From Phycisphaerales bacterium (GTDB taxonomy: Bacteria; Planctomycetota; Phycisphaerae; Phycisphaerales; UBA1924), in the NCBI GenBank assembly GCA_029260475.1, contig JAJDDE010000055.1:1-34166 (forward strand): DNA of 34,166 nucleotides, given 5' to 3'. Positions 7,958 through 13,669 of the stretch are shown piece by piece (within the stretch, counting starts at the first letter, position 1; each line of letters opens with the position of its first letter). Made by a program: the position numbers and the translations under genes. The notes under the pieces are model-generated. The model did no database searches. It saw only the letters and a list, made by a program, of their open reading frames with translations, and had not been told where the DNA came from.

Positions 7958-8320
7958 GACGACGCAGCGTACCCGGATGGTCACACGGGCGACGACCCGG
8001 ACTCTCCGCCCCCGTCTTGAGAAGCAACGTGGAAACCGTGATTCGCCCGGGCCGTCTGTGCGCTTCACAACGGTCTTCAGGCCCCCCTGACACGGGCGCA
8101 CGGCCCAGAGCGGCTTTTATCGCTCCAAAAAATTATCACACGCGGTGAAGGTGGGTCTGTGCGGGGTCGATGAACCACACCGACGCATGTTTCGGAGCCA
8201 GACCAGGCGCGTCGCCCGGTCCGAGAAAGCTCTGGAGCGTCAGCACCGGCGGAGCCGGGATTCAGCAACACGCAGGGCGACAGTGCCCATGTCCAGAGAT
8301 CCCGGTTCACGGAGGACCCC
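7958..8320. other. Divergent regulatory region between ABC operon and flagellin
   Basis: No gene is seen in these 363 bases. It must hold promoters for the ABC operon (leftwards) and flagellin (rightwards). An A-rich patch (CCAAAAAATTATCAC) lies near 8126-8141. A weak flagellar sigma-28-like arrangement is visible: TGAA near 8144, about 15 bases, then GTCGATGA near 8165. It matches the enteric consensus only in part and is not called as a promoter. Just before the flagellin start is GGAGGA, a strong ribosome binding site. Confidence 0.5.
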
Positions 8321-9904
8321 ATGACTCGCATCAACACCAACGTGCCGTCGCTCATCTCACAGCGTGTGCTGGGCCGCAACAACGTCGCCCTGAACACCTC
8401 GCTCGAACGCCTCTCCACCGGCCTCCGCATCAACCGCGGCAAGGACGACCCCGCGGGCCTCATCGCCTCGGAGAACCTCCGGGCAGAGAAGTCCGCGTTG
8501 AGCGCCGCGATCCGCAACGCCGAGCGTGCCGATCAGGTGGTCAACATCGCCGAGGGCGGTCTCACGGAGATCTCCAGCCTGCTCACCGAGGTGCAGTCGC
8601 TCGTGACGCTCACCGCGAACGACGCGGGCCTCTCCAACGAGGAACGCGAAGCCAACCAGCTGCAGATCGACTCGATCCTCCAGACGATCGATCGCATCGC
8701 CGGGGCCACCAGCTTCCAGGGCAGCAAGCTGCTCAACGGCAACCTCGATTACAACATCTCCAACGTGGACGGCGTGATCTCCAAGTCACGCGTCAACGGG
8801 GCCAAGCTGCAGTTCAACGGCACGCAGGAAGTCGATGTCCTCGTCACTGCCTCCGCGCAGCTCGGCGGATTCCTGCTCTCTTTCGGCGCCAACAACCTGA
8901 ACCTGGGCGGTGCCGCCGCCGACGATGGTGCCAACGAACAGTTCATCATCGAGATTTCCGGCACCCTCGGCTCGCGTGAGCTCAGCTTCGCCTCGGGCAC
9001 GCAGCTCTCCAACATCGTGACCGCGATCAACAACTTCTCCACCGTCACCGGCGTCTCCGCCACCCTCTGCGGCACCACCGGACTCCGACTCGAATCCCTC
9101 GAGTACGGCGACGACGAGTTCGTCTCCCTGAAGGTCGTCGATGACGGCGCCATCAACGGCGGCAACGGGATCTATGGCCTCAGCGCCGGCGACACCGACG
9201 TGGCGGACACCGGCTCGGTCACCGCCTTCAACACGACCACCGCCTCCAACGGTTTGACCGACTTCGGTCAGGACGTAGCGGCGACCATCAACGGCATCGT
9301 CGCGACGACCAAGGGCCGCGAGGTGCGGATCAACACCGACTTCCTCGACGTCGAGCTCGAACTCGCGTACGACACGGGCAACCCGTCCGCCGCGGCGCTC
9401 GGCCTCGTCAATGCCTTCACCATCACCGGCGGCGGCGCAGACTTCCAGCTCGCCGGTCGTGTTGACATCGCGGGCAAGGTGCCCATCGGCATCCAGAACG
9501 TCGCGACCCGCAACCTCGGTCAGTCCGACGTCCGCACGTTCGATACGGATTCGACCCCCGTCACACGCCGGTACACCCTGTCGGACTTCGCCGCGGGCAA
9601 GGCCCTGAATCTCAACGACGGCGATCTCGCGAGCGGTCAGGTCATCATCGAGAACGCCATCCGAGAGGTGAGCTCGCTGCGAGGACGCCTCGGCGCGTTC
9701 CAGGCGAACACCGTCGCCGCGACGATCAACTCGCTGGGCATCTCGCTGGAGAACACGTCCGCCGCCGAGTCGCTCATCCGCGACACGGACTTCGCCGCCG
9801 AGACCGCGGGCCTGACGCGTGCTCAGATCCTGTCCCAGTCCGCGCAGGCCTCCCTGCAGCTCGCGAACAACCAGCCTCAGAACGTCCTTCAGCTCCTCGG
9901 GTAA
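8321..9904 (+). CDS. fliC: Flagellin
   Basis: A 527-residue flagellar filament subunit, exported through the flagellar type III apparatus and polymerised outside the cell. The conserved N-terminal D0/D1 helices occupy about residues 1-140 (TRINTNVPSLISQRVL, LSTGLRINRGKDDPAGLIAS, ATSFQGSKLLNG). The variable middle is Gly/Asp/Thr-rich and probably surface exposed. The C-terminal D1/D0 is intact (LRGRLGAFQANTV, AESLIRDTDFAAE, and the end QPQNVLQLLG). GGAGGA sits directly upstream of the ATG, and a strong terminator follows the stop, so this is a single-gene transcript. No other flagellar gene, chaperone or FliW/CsrA gene lies nearby. There may be other flagellin copies elsewhere. The symbol is used in the generic sense. 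Confidence 0.97.
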   Translation: MTRINTNVPSLISQRVLGRNNVALNTSLERLSTGLRINRGKDDPAGLIASENLRAEKSALSAAIRNAERADQVVNIAEGGLTEISSLLTEVQSLVTLTANDAGLSNEEREANQLQIDSILQTIDRIAGATSFQGSKLLNGNLDYNISNVDGVISKSRVNGAKLQFNGTQEVDVLVTASAQLGGFLLSFGANNLNLGGAAADDGANEQFIIEISGTLGSRELSFASGTQLSNIVTAINNFSTVTGVSATLCGTTGLRLESLEYGDDEFVSLKVVDDGAINGGNGIYGLSAGDTDVADTGSVTAFNTTTASNGLTDFGQDVAATINGIVATTKGREVRINTDFLDVELELAYDTGNPSAAALGLVNAFTITGGGADFQLAGRVDIAGKVPIGIQNVATRNLGQSDVRTFDTDSTPVTRRYTLSDFAAGKALNLNDGDLASGQVIIENAIREVSSLRGRLGAFQANTVAATINSLGISLENTSAAESLIRDTDFAAETAGLTRAQILSQSAQASLQLANNQPQNVLQLLG

Positions 9905-9946
9905 GGAGGAACGCCCAGGGGCTCAACAGATGGACCGAGAGCAGCG

Positions 9947-9980
9947 CCGCCGATGACGACACGTCATCGGCGGTGTTTTT
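9947..9980 (+). terminator. Intrinsic terminator after flagellin
   Basis: A perfect 11-bp stem (9947-9957 with 9963-9973) and a 5-base loop, followed by TGTTTTT. It lies 43 bases after the flagellin stop, is transcribed in the same direction, and separates flagellin from the oxidoreductase gene. Confidence 0.95.
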
Positions 9981-10007
9981 ACGCGCAGCCGGTACGATCG
10001 CGTGACG

Positions 10008-11141
10008 ATGGCCACCTACTGGAACTCAGATCACACACTCCCGATCCGCGAGACGGACATCGCGATCATCGGAGCCGGCGTCGCGGGCCTGTCCGCCGCC
10101 CTCGCTCTGCAGGGCGCGGGCGTCGCGTGCGTGCTGCTCGAGCAAGGCGACGTCGGCAGCGGCGCGAGCACGCGCAACGCCGGCTACCTCATGCGCGGCG
10201 CCGCCGACAACTACAAGGCAGCGATCGACGACCTCGGACGAGAACAGGCACGCGATCTATGGCGAGCGACAGAGGACAACCTCAAAGACCTCCTCGCCCT
10301 GGGCGTCGCCGACGTCCCCACCTTCGAGCGCCGTCCCTCGACGCTCCTCGCCTACGACGAGGACGAAGCGAGCGATCTCCAATGCGCCGCCGTCGCGATG
10401 CGAGAAGACGGTTTCAACACCGAACTGGTGACGTCGGGGACCGACACGCTCTGGCAGCACGCGCCGCCGAGGGTGGCCCTCGTGAACCCGGACGACGCGG
10501 TGGTGAACCCGGCGCGGCTCATCGCGTGGCTGCGAGGCCTCGTGACCGTCCCGCTGGTTGAGCAGACGGGCGTGTTCGAGATGCGTGAGCATGAGCAAGG
10601 CGTCCTCCTGCGCAGCAGCAAGGGGGATCTCGCCGCACGGCGCGTGCTGGTGTGTACCAACGCATGGACCGCCCGGCTCGTGCCGAGCCTGCCCGTGCAG
10701 GCCAACCGGGGCCAGATGCTCGCGCTCCGCGTCCCCCAAGGCGTCCGCCTCGATCACGCCTACTACGCCAACCGCGGCTCAGAGTACATCCGCCAGGCGG
10801 CCAGCGACACCGTCGTGGTGGGGGGGTGGCGCAAGCACTTCGAGAACGACGAACGCACCGACCGCCTCGGCGTCACCATCGGCGTGCAGCAAGGCCTCGA
10901 AGACTTCGCGGCGAACCTCCTGGGCGACCGCCATCCGGTCAGCCACCGGTGGGGGGGGATCATGGGCTTCACCCCCGACGGCCTGCCCCGTGTGGGCCCA
11001 ACGGGCGACAGCCGCCGCGTCTGGGCCTGCACCGGCTTCACCGGTCACGGCATGTCCCTCGCCCACCGCACCGCGACGCTGACCGCTCGCACCATGCTCG
11101 AAGGCGGGCCGCCCCCGCCCTGGACCCGCCCGGCGCGATAA
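10008..11141 (+). CDS. FAD-dependent oxidoreductase (DAO family)
   Basis: A flavoprotein of about 377 residues in the D-amino-acid/glycine oxidase family. The N-terminal dinucleotide-binding motif is TDIAIIGAGVAGLSAALAL (G22, G24, G27), with the acidic strand end LLEQGD and the family motif GSGASTRNAGYL. The C-terminal GIMGFTPDGLPRVGP and GFTGHGMSLA close the FAD site and resemble gamma-glutamylputrescine and glycine oxidases. It would oxidise an amine or amino acid, but the substrate cannot be told. A GTG at 10002 is an alternative start two codons upstream; ATG 10008 is preferred. No strong ribosome binding site is seen. The flagellin terminator ends only 27 bases before, so the promoter must lie in or very near that hairpin. 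It is followed by tRNA-Pro. Confidence 0.88.
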   Translation: MATYWNSDHTLPIRETDIAIIGAGVAGLSAALALQGAGVACVLLEQGDVGSGASTRNAGYLMRGAADNYKAAIDDLGREQARDLWRATEDNLKDLLALGVADVPTFERRPSTLLAYDEDEASDLQCAAVAMREDGFNTELVTSGTDTLWQHAPPRVALVNPDDAVVNPARLIAWLRGLVTVPLVEQTGVFEMREHEQGVLLRSSKGDLAARRVLVCTNAWTARLVPSLPVQANRGQMLALRVPQGVRLDHAYYANRGSEYIRQAASDTVVVGGWRKHFENDERTDRLGVTIGVQQGLEDFAANLLGDRHPVSHRWGGIMGFTPDGLPRVGPTGDSRRVWACTGFTGHGMSLAHRTATLTARTMLEGGPPPPWTRPAR

Positions 11142-11207
11142 GCCCGCCCAGTGGTGCTTCGCCGCTGGTGGACCCTCCCGGCATCGCCTACACTCGCCCC
11201 ACACCAT

Positions 11208-11281
11208 CGGGGTGTAGCGCAGCTTGGTAGCGCGTCTCGTTCGGGACGAGAAGGTCGCAGGTTCGAATCCTGTCACCCCGA
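11208..11281 (+). tRNA. tRNA-Pro(CGG)
   Basis: A 74-nt tRNA. The acceptor stem pairs CGGGGTG with CACCCCG, and the discriminator is A. The anticodon arm is TCTCG-TTCGGGA-CGAGA with anticodon CGG, which reads CCG. The T arm contains GTTCGAATCC. The 3' CCA is not encoded. The sequence is close to standard bacterial proline tRNAs. Its last 13 acceptor/T-arm bases occur again at 12900-12912, suggesting that the gene has served as an integration site. Confidence 0.97.
11268..11280 (+). repeat. Left copy of the tRNA-Pro 3'-end repeat (att-like)
   Basis: TCCTGTCACCCCG at the 3' end of tRNA-Pro, followed by ACTTT. The same 13 bases, followed by CCTTT, recur at 12900-12912 in the same orientation. 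This is the pattern left by integration into a tRNA 3' end. Confidence 0.6.
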
Positions 11282-11294
11282 CTTTCAGCTCAAC

Positions 11295-11320
11295 GGCCTC
11301 GGCAATTGCCGGGGCCTTTT
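11295..11320 (+). terminator. Intrinsic terminator after tRNA-Pro
   Basis: A 9-bp stem (GGCCTCGGC with GCCGGGGCC, one T-G pair) and loop AATT, followed by TTTT. It starts 14 bases after the tRNA 3' end. Confidence 0.88.
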
Positions 11321-11331
11321 GTATTTACTGG

Positions 11332-11412
11332 TTGTTCAACCGATTCATGCCACTTCACGAACGAGCCACTTTTGGGCGACTACCGCTAGGCGGTATCACC
11401 TCGATTGAACAA
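11332..11412. repeat. Nested inverted repeats near the left att-like site
   Basis: Outer arms are 11332-11343 and 11401-11412 (11 of 12 bases complementary). An inner 6-bp perfect stem with a 3-base loop lies at 11381-11395. Symmetric sites of this kind near a tRNA junction can be integrase arm or excisionase sites, but none is recognised here. Confidence 0.4.
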
Positions 11413-11631
11413 TGCTCCCGCTGGTAATACGGCAATCAAACAGCGGTACTGATTCTGTACCAACCTGAGATTCCTGTGTCTCGACTCAGGCTTCCAGCTT
11501 GAGGCAATACGTGGAGCGTGCGACCGTTCTACAGGCTCTTGCCGTTCATGTCCCGCGGCAGGGATGAAGGGAACACGATAAATTGGGGCTGACAGATTAT
11601 CCAATGGATGCCCTGCATCACGGAGCTTGCA

Positions 11632-12795
11632 ATGAGCCATGTTGTACGGATTCGCTTTTTCTATACGGGGGTTCTCTGTTCCCTGTGCATGTCCGTCAAC
11701 GGCTGTGGCGCGTTGGATGGTCAGCCCCATCGAGAATCCCATGTGAGCACTAGTTCTGAGGCGCAGGGCACGGATGTCGATGCCCGTCCGGTGAATCTGG
11801 CCCACTTCATAGAATCGGCCTTGGCTGGGCCGATCGTGCAAGAAGAACGGGCACTATCCGACGGTACCGTCGCGCTCTGCTATGTCATCAGGACATACTC
11901 AGAGCCGCAGGAGCACGCGATGGGGCCGTGGGCACCGACCACGATCTACGACGACGCGAGCAAGGGCGGCATCTGGTTCCACGACGGGCATGTCCACGAT
12001 GTAGACGGCGCGTTCGTGCACGATATCGCCGAGTTCTACGGCGACCCGGAGTGGAAACTCTACCGCGAGGACGGCTCGGTCATTGTGACCGACACGAAGG
12101 CGGCATTCGAGGCCGCCGCACGGCCCGATGTCGATCCGCAGTACCACAACCATGTGGTCGAAGGGCGGCCCGAGTGGATTGACCGACAAGTCTCGGTCTT
12201 TGTCATACCTGTGCAGCCTATCTATCAGGATCAGCCGACCTCCATTGGAGGTAGGGCGGGTGGTCCCGATCGCGGGGCACACAATGATGGCCCGCCATCC
12301 GGCAGGCGGGGCGGGCCACCGCCGCGACGCCCAGGCGAAGACGGTGGACGGCCACCCCGTCCCGGTGGCCGGCCCGCGGATGGTGCCCGAAGAGGCGGGC
12401 CGGGCTTTGCCGCACTCGGTGTAGCGTTCAACGGCGTGGAGTTTGCGCCGCCGGCACCGTTGCAAGCAATCCTCGCCGCGCACACGATCGCGCCGTTCGA
12501 TGACGCGGGAGGGCACCTCAACCCACACGATGGGTACCACTACCACGCCGTGACCGGCCACACCAAAGAGATCGCCCAGTCAGACGGGCACGCGCCGATG
12601 ATCGGCTACATGTTGGACGGGTACGCACTGTTCGCCCTGGAAAACGAGGACGGATCCGTACCAGTTGACCTTGATGAGTGCGGTGGCCATTGGGATGCAA
12701 CCCGCGGCTACCACTACCACGCAGGTGCTGCTGGCGAGAACCAGATCATTAAAGCGTTCCGGGGCATTCCTGGAACCATGACAACAGAAGACTGA
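11632..12795 (+). CDS. YHYH-motif lipoprotein
   Basis: A 387-residue predicted lipoprotein. The signal peptide covers about residues 1-22 (MSHVVRIRFFYTGVL..., ending VNGC). ATG 11632 has GGAG seven bases upstream and is preferred over ATG 11608. The C-terminal half is a YHYH-type domain: two copies of the motif occur in NPHDGYHYHAVTG and TRGYHYHAGAAG, with MIGYMLDGYALF and ECGGHWD between them. The same His-rich pattern is found in a widespread family of secreted proteins without known function, and may bind metal. A low-complexity linker of about 55 residues (Gly, Pro, Arg; near residues 205-260) precedes the domain. The N-terminal half is unrecognised. It is the only gene between the two tRNA-Pro 3'-end copies, so it may have arrived by transfer. 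Confidence 0.85.
   Translation: MSHVVRIRFFYTGVLCSLCMSVNGCGALDGQPHRESHVSTSSEAQGTDVDARPVNLAHFIESALAGPIVQEERALSDGTVALCYVIRTYSEPQEHAMGPWAPTTIYDDASKGGIWFHDGHVHDVDGAFVHDIAEFYGDPEWKLYREDGSVIVTDTKAAFEAAARPDVDPQYHNHVVEGRPEWIDRQVSVFVIPVQPIYQDQPTSIGGRAGGPDRGAHNDGPPSGRRGGPPPRRPGEDGGRPPRPGGRPADGARRGGPGFAALGVAFNGVEFAPPAPLQAILAAHTIAPFDDAGGHLNPHDGYHYHAVTGHTKEIAQSDGHAPMIGYMLDGYALFALENEDGSVPVDLDECGGHWDATRGYHYHAGAAGENQIIKAFRGIPGTMTTED
12288..12318. repeat. REP-like palindrome inside the YHYH gene
   Basis: TGGCCCGCC (12288-12296) and GGCGGGCCA (12310-12318) are perfect 9-base inverted arms around ATCCGGCAGGCGG. The palindrome falls in the Gly/Pro/Arg linker. A smaller palindrome (ACCTCC-ATT-GGAGGT) lies about 40 bases upstream. 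Together they suggest that GC-rich palindromic DNA was inserted in frame and is now translated as linker. This is inference. Confidence 0.4.
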
Positions 12796-12899
12796 ACGAT
12801 ATGAGGTCGATGTTGCAGTTCACGCGTTTTCCCGTGAAAGAAGAGCCCGCGTTTCCAGAGTCCAAAAGTCGATCTCAGCCACAAAGAGTTCGACTGGTG

Positions 12900-12912
12900 T
12901 CCTGTCACCCCG
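12900..12912 (+). repeat. Right copy of the tRNA-Pro 3'-end repeat (att-like)
   Basis: TCCTGTCACCCCG is identical to the last 13 bases of the tRNA-Pro acceptor/T-arm side (11268-11280), and the next five bases (CCTTT against ACTTT) differ once. Slightly upstream, GTTCGA is also kept, but five extra bases separate it from the repeat. This fits the remainder of an interrupted tRNA copy. Confidence 0.6.
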
Positions 12913-12921
12913 CCTTTGCAT

Positions 12922-12950
12922 GACAGCCCACCCCCGCGGTGGGCTGTCTT
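12922..12950 (+). terminator. Terminator hairpin downstream of right att-like repeat
   Basis: An 11-bp stem (GACAGCCCACC with GGTGGGCTGTC) and a 5-base loop, followed by TTT. It lies 10 bases after the duplicated tRNA-Pro end. It may be the original tRNA terminator displaced by insertion, and it can also serve the YHYH gene. Confidence 0.75.
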
Positions 12951-13199
12951 TGCAAGGTAGGCTCGCGGATTCAGGACCAGGGAACGCAGTCGAGCGCGAT
13001 GAGCGAAGACGCCTCACGGGTTCGGTCCGATACACAGCGAGGATCCGCGCAGCGGCATTCCTGTCACTCCAACTGTCGGAACGCCTTGTCAAACCGCGTT
13101 GTTTCGAGCCGCACGGTGCTCAGACTCCACGCATGAGGAGTCGATCCAGAAGTGCTGAGGCCCCAAAAGCGACGTTTGGTCGGCCTTCCTCGATCCGCG

Positions 13200-13240
13200 T
13201 TGACTCCGGGCGGACACCGCGCACACTCTGGCGGAGTCAA
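13200..13240. repeat. Inverted repeat upstream of PEP-CTERM-like pseudogene
   Basis: TTGACTCCG (13200-13208) and CGGAGTCAA (13232-13240) are perfect 9-base arms separated by 23 bases, ending 27 bases before the ATG at 13268. It could be an operator or a leader hairpin. TTGACT resembles a -35 box, but no good -10 box follows at the right distance. Confidence 0.45.
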
Positions 13241-13267
13241 TCTGTAACAGGGTCCAGGAGGATCACT

Positions 13268-13576
13268 ATGAAATATTCGTATGCAGTCGCCTGCACGGCG
13301 GCGGTGCTCTGATTGTCCGGAACGGCGCGTGCCGAGTTCGTGATGATCAACCTCACCGGCACCGCCTCGACGACATTGGGCGGGATCACGACCGGCGGCG
13401 CTGACATGCGATTTCGCGAAGTATTTGGCTCAACCACCTCTGTCTTCTTCGACATCACCGACGTGCAGATCGTCGAGGTCCCGACCCCCAACGGACTCAC
13501 GCTGGCGATGGCCTGCACCGGCGTGATCGGTGTTCGTCGGCGTCGGCGCGTTGCCCTCACCACCAGGCCCGGTTGA
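13268..13576 (+). pseudogene. Broken PEP-CTERM-like secreted protein gene
   Basis: AGGAGG lies just before ATG 13268, and the frame begins as a signal peptide (MKYSYAVACTAAVL). It then meets TGA at 13310 and continues in the same frame (LSGTARAEF, with a good cleavage site ARA-E) to 13576. The C-terminus has the layout of planctomycete PEP-CTERM sorting tails: VPTPNG, a hydrophobic stretch (LTLAMACTGVIGV), then RRRRR. Such proteins are exported and processed at the membrane by an exosortase. The total of about 102 codons is short for a mature protein of this kind, so an internal deletion is also likely. TTG 13313 could start a protein without a full signal peptide, which seems useless. A single stop in an otherwise intact signal suggests recent inactivation or a sequencing error. 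Confidence 0.7.
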
Positions 13577-13669
13577 GATCGCGCGAATCGAATTCGGTAC
13601 CCGATGGCTCGTCTGGTCACACGCTCCGACGCGGGGGAACCCGGCGTCCGTAGATCGGGATCGCCCCGC

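Larger units (their letters stand above)
11282..11631. other. Non-coding region with nested inverted repeats
   Basis: No gene is seen in these 350 bases. After the terminator at 11295-11320 come inverted repeats TTGTTCAACCGA (11332-11343) and TCGATTGAACAA (11401-11412), matching with one mismatch. Between them lies a tight palindrome, TACCGC-TAG-GCGGTA, at about 11381-11395. The base composition is less GC-rich than neighbouring genes. The end of the stretch carries the leader of the YHYH gene with GGAG before its ATG. Confidence 0.6.
11281..12912. mobile_element. Possible small integrated element or remnant at tRNA-Pro
   Basis: A segment of about 1.63 kb bounded by direct repeats of the tRNA-Pro 3' end. 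The first 350 bases are visibly richer in A and T than the surroundings. It contains one intact gene, a YHYH-motif lipoprotein, and no recognisable integrase, so if it is an element it is decayed or was mobilised by an enzyme encoded elsewhere. Each end is followed by its own terminator-like hairpin. The one at 12922-12950 would be the original tRNA terminator. The repeats are seen directly; the integration history is inference. Confidence 0.42.
12796..13267. other. Non-coding region after the YHYH gene
   Basis: No gene is supported in these 472 bases. It contains the right copy of the tRNA-Pro 3'-end repeat, a strong terminator hairpin, and a 9-bp inverted repeat ahead of the broken PEP-CTERM-like gene. 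The remaining sequence has no visible structure. The open frames that cross it have no signal peptide, motif or coding bias. Confidence 0.6.

Noticed and set aside
8144-8173. Sigma-28 promoter ahead of flagellin
   Set aside because: TGAA and GTCGATGA match the consensus only in part, and the family's sigma-28 preference is not known. It is mentioned only as a weak candidate.
11386-11841. A 151-codon frame on the minus strand at the start of the tRNA-Pro island as a possible integrase or excisionase
   Set aside because: No helix-turn-helix or recombinase motif, no ribosome binding site, and it overlaps the start of the YHYH gene.
13310-13312. In-frame TGA as a selenocysteine codon or readthrough site
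   Set aside because: It lies inside the hydrophobic part of a signal peptide, where selenocysteine makes no sense, and no nearby insertion-element hairpin was seen directly after it. A disabling mutation is simpler.
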